DNA of 34,520 bases from Gammaproteobacteria bacterium (GTDB taxonomy: Bacteria; Pseudomonadota; Gammaproteobacteria; DSM-16500), in the NCBI GenBank assembly GCA_013287765.1, contig JABDDD010000017.1, forward strand, positions 1-34,520, written 5' to 3'. Made by a program: the position numbers and the translations under genes. The stretch's first letter is position 1. Each line of letters starts with the position of its first letter. The notes below the pieces were generated by a model. The model was not told where the DNA came from. It saw only the letters and a list, made by a program, of their open reading frames with translations, and made no database searches. Shown piece by piece: positions 32,878 to 34,520 of this stretch.

Positions 32878-33732
32878 TCAACGAAAGCCCACACGAAAAG
32901 CAAGTGTTACCTCTCCCTCATCTCCCTCATCTACCTCATCTCCCTCATGGTAGAATGCCTCAACACGTCCTTGTTGGTCTTTACTAACAAGCAACGGCTT
33001 TTGATCATGTAATAGTGCAATGTGTATATTTTTAGCACCACCAAACAATGTACTGCCAACCTGCGAGGGACCCACTGCTCGTGCTTGGTTAATTAAAAAA
33101 TTATGTAATTCAGAAATAGTGTTAGATAAAGACTGTATTCTCCAAGCCAAGAACCAATAGGGAGGATTATTGGAAAAAATCGACATAAATTGGCTTTTTA
33201 ATTCCATTCGTATCTTTACCAAGTCTGGCTTTCCTTCAACACCTTCTAATCCTATAAGCACAATAGTTTTCATGCGATGATCCTCAGCATGTTCAGGAGA
33301 AGGAGACAATAATAAGTCCACTACCTGACCTGAAGCCAAGTTAGTTATTTCAGCTCCTGTAGAAGAAGTCATTGTTTTGCTTGTTTGAAAGTACGTAGTA
33401 TCTAATAATACACTGCCGTCACTCGCAAGAAGTCGTTCCCTATCAACGTAACGTTCTGGATCTGTGGAAAGTTGTATATTTTCTCCTCGCAGTAGCACAG
33501 GGAGCGCTTCTTTTGTTTCTGGTTCTCTGGGCGCTGTGCTTATACTAGGTTCTGGTGGTTTACTTTCTGGTTGTGATGATAATAATGGTGGTGGTGCGAG
33601 AGGGACTTCTTTTATTTCTGGTGACTTGGGTTCAGGACTTATACTACTTGAAGAAGCTGATTCCTCCTCCTCTGCTTCATCTTGTTTTTTTTCCTTCTCA
33701 CCTGCTTCTTTTCTTGAAAATATATTTCCCAC
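32878..33732 (-). CDS. Orphan protein with MGxxxS myristoylation-like N-terminus, inserted between ruvA and ruvC
   Basis: I do not recognise the family. A 284-residue protein with no signal peptide. It begins MGNIFSRKEAGEKEKK, which fits the eukaryotic N-myristoylation rule (Gly2, Ser6, then basic residues). An acidic/Ser run, about 60 Pro/Glu/Ser-rich residues (probably disordered) and a globular part from about residue 80 follow. It ends in an acidic repeat (EGDEVDEGDEGE) and a short strand. The start is GTG, with GGGAG 10 bases upstream; an in-frame TAA two codons before it rules out an earlier start, and the next Met is far downstream. It interrupts ruvC-ruvA, which are usually adjacent. 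A host-membrane-targeted effector is plausible but unproven. Confidence 0.75.
   Translation of the reverse strand: MGNIFSRKEAGEKEKKQDEAEEEESASSSSISPEPKSPEIKEVPLAPPPLLSSQPESKPPEPSISTAPREPETKEALPVLLRGENIQLSTDPERYVDRERLLASDGSVLLDTTYFQTSKTMTSSTGAEITNLASGQVVDLLLSPSPEHAEDHRMKTIVLIGLEGVEGKPDLVKIRMELKSQFMSIFSNNPPYWFLAWRIQSLSNTISELHNFLINQARAVGPSQVGSTLFGGAKNIHIALLHDQKPLLVSKDQQGRVEAFYHEGDEVDEGDEGEVTLAFRVGFR
32913..32948. repeat. Tandem 9-bp repeat near the end of the MGxxxS orphan gene
   Basis: Four units of CTCCCTCAT (the third CTACCTCAT) in a row encode the Asp-Glu-Gly/Val units of the acidic tail. Unit change would alter length without shifting the frame. Confidence 0.9.
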
Positions 33733-33820
33733 GTTTTAATAACTCCCAAATCTGAATTAATTTAAAACCGATAATACCACCATCTATAACTAATTGACTA
33801 TTTTCATCATTCAAATTTCA

Positions 33821-34351
33821 TTAAGTTTCCGGTTGATAATTGCGCCAAGAATTGGTTTTTTTAGAAGTTTTCTTGGATAATAATAAAATATTATTTTGTC
33901 TATAAGCATGACATAAAGCCAACCCCAATGCGTCTGCCGCGTCTGCTTGCAGTTTTATATTATTAATATTTAATAAACGTGCAACCATATGCTGCATTTG
34001 CTCTTTGCTCGCACCCCCAAAACCCACAATGGCTTGTTTGACTTGTCTTGCAGAATATTCGGCAATGGGCATGTGCAACGCCACAATAGCCGCACCCCGT
34101 GCTTGACCTAATTTTAAAGCAGAATTGGGATTTTGATGCATAAAAACTTGCTCGATAGCAGCAACCTCTGGCTGATAACGCTCAATAATTATTTTTAATG
34201 CTTGATAAATTTGTTGTAAGCGAAAGTTTAAGGGCGCCTTAATATCTGTGCGAATACAACCACAATCTAGAAAATAATGCTGATTATTTTTTATTTGAAT
34301 TAAACCATACCCTGTGATACGCGAGCCGGGGTCGATTCCAATAATGACCAT
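33821..34351 (-). CDS. ruvC: Holliday junction resolvase RuvC
   Basis: A 176-residue endonuclease that cuts Holliday junctions bound by RuvAB. The four acidic residues are visible: D7 in MVIIGIDPGSRITGYG, the Glu in VAAIEQVFMHQNPNSALKLG, and the two Asp in LQADAADALGLALCH. Length is normal. The gene is transcribed away from a divergent RHH-like gene. Confidence 0.97.
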   Translation of the reverse strand: MVIIGIDPGSRITGYGLIQIKNNQHYFLDCGCIRTDIKAPLNFRLQQIYQALKIIIERYQPEVAAIEQVFMHQNPNSALKLGQARGAAIVALHMPIAEYSARQVKQAIVGFGGASKEQMQHMVARLLNINNIKLQADAADALGLALCHAYRQNNILLLSKKTSKKTNSWRNYQPET

Positions 34352-34381
34352 GATTGTCCTTAATAATATTTTTTTGTGAAA

Positions 34382-34429
34382 TTATATTAGTCATTCTATC
34401 GTATTACTAATATAATACAGGTGTAATAC
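34382..34429 (+). promoter_or_regulatory. Promoter with nested inverted repeats before the RHH-like gene
   Basis: TAGTCA (34388-34393), a 17-base spacer and TATAAT (34411-34416) form a good promoter. TTATATTAGT pairs with ACTAATATAA (34382-34391, 34406-34415), and GTATTAC with GTAATAC (34401-34407, 34423-34429), both covering the -10. Such nested operators are typical of self-repressed antitoxins. Confidence 0.6.
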
Positions 34430-34447
34430 ACTCAAAAAGGCAACGTT

Positions 34448-34520
34448 ATGACTACAATCGTACCAGTTAGAATGAAAGAATACACCTTGGAACAGGTCGA
34501 TAACTTACAGAAAAGAGTTC
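34448..34520 (+). CDS. Probable ribbon-helix-helix (CopG-like) protein, 3' end outside window
   Basis: The first 24 codons are visible: MTTIVPVRMKEYTLEQVDNL, then QKRV to the window end. The TIVPVRM strand followed by a helix with alternating Glu/Leu is like the ribbon-helix-helix DNA-binding domain of antitoxins and other small repressors. AAGG lies seven bases upstream of the ATG, and the promoter is covered by inverted repeats, which fits self-repression. If it is an antitoxin, a toxin gene would be expected directly after it, outside the window. Confidence 0.55.
   Translation, partial: MTTIVPVRMKEYTLEQVDNLQKRV

Noticed and set aside
33464-33739. Plus-strand Ser/Gly-rich ORF opposite the MGxxxS protein
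   Set aside because: It is antisense to the low-complexity Pro/Glu/Ser region, which produces open frames by composition; no ribosome binding site was found.

Overview
The window looks like a chromosomal segment of an AT-rich, host-associated gammaproteobacterium, most likely in or near the Legionellales (Legionella, Coxiella, Rickettsiella, Berkiella relatives). The basis is the ruvC-ruvA-ruvB-tolQRA and tolB-pal-cpoB-queE blocks, FeSOD, an OxyR with its redox cysteines, a class II DnaJ/CbpM pair, and several large cytoplasmic orphan proteins of the kind that fill type IV effector repertoires in that order. This is inferred by recognition, not by a database search.

Layout. 1-3.7 kb: a DUF218 envelope protein cut by the window edge, a PQ-loop-like membrane protein, a DipZ-type thiol:disulfide exporter on the other strand, then sodB followed by a near-perfect 92-bp palindrome. 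3.7-6.4 kb: two tandem entericidin-like lipoproteins (one too short for routine ORF calling, one with a long Thr-rich tail), an AAA ATPase of the DUF4143 type, and a small secreted protein. 6.4-10.9 kb: a protein-quality-control operon, clpB-usp-cbpA-cbpM, behind a sigma32-like promoter. 10.9-12.5 kb: an Ile-rich 46-codon ORF with a hairpin, then an MFS transporter. 12.6-19.4 kb: an accessory-looking region holding a propeller-like orphan behind a Pho-box-like site, an endonuclease/exonuclease/phosphatase-like protein whose motif order looks circularly permuted, oxyR, a frameshifted small gene, an 83-bp duplicated segment, a 689-residue orphan and a VOC protein. 19.4-20.3 kb: gloB and tRNA-Lys(UUU).

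20.4-34.4 kb, nearly all on the minus strand: queE, cpoB, pal and tolB; a block holding phoR, phoB, a plus-strand Cys-rich secreted protein, a PHS-type phosphate transporter behind a good Pho box, and a degenerate GGDEF-EAL protein; then tolA, tolR, tolQ, ruvB, ruvA, an orphan whose N-terminus reads like a eukaryotic N-myristoylation signal, and ruvC. The last 73 bases start a probable ribbon-helix-helix protein.

How it works together. The Tol-Pal envelope system is complete but split, with the phosphate-control block sitting between tolA and tolB. PhoB/PhoR, the phosphate transporter and two Pho-box-like sites suggest a local phosphate circuit, with a kinase that has lost its membrane sensor. 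The most unusual items are the permuted EEP-like protein, the MGxxxS orphan inside the ruv cluster, the split tol operon and the Pho-box-like site in front of an orphan gene.
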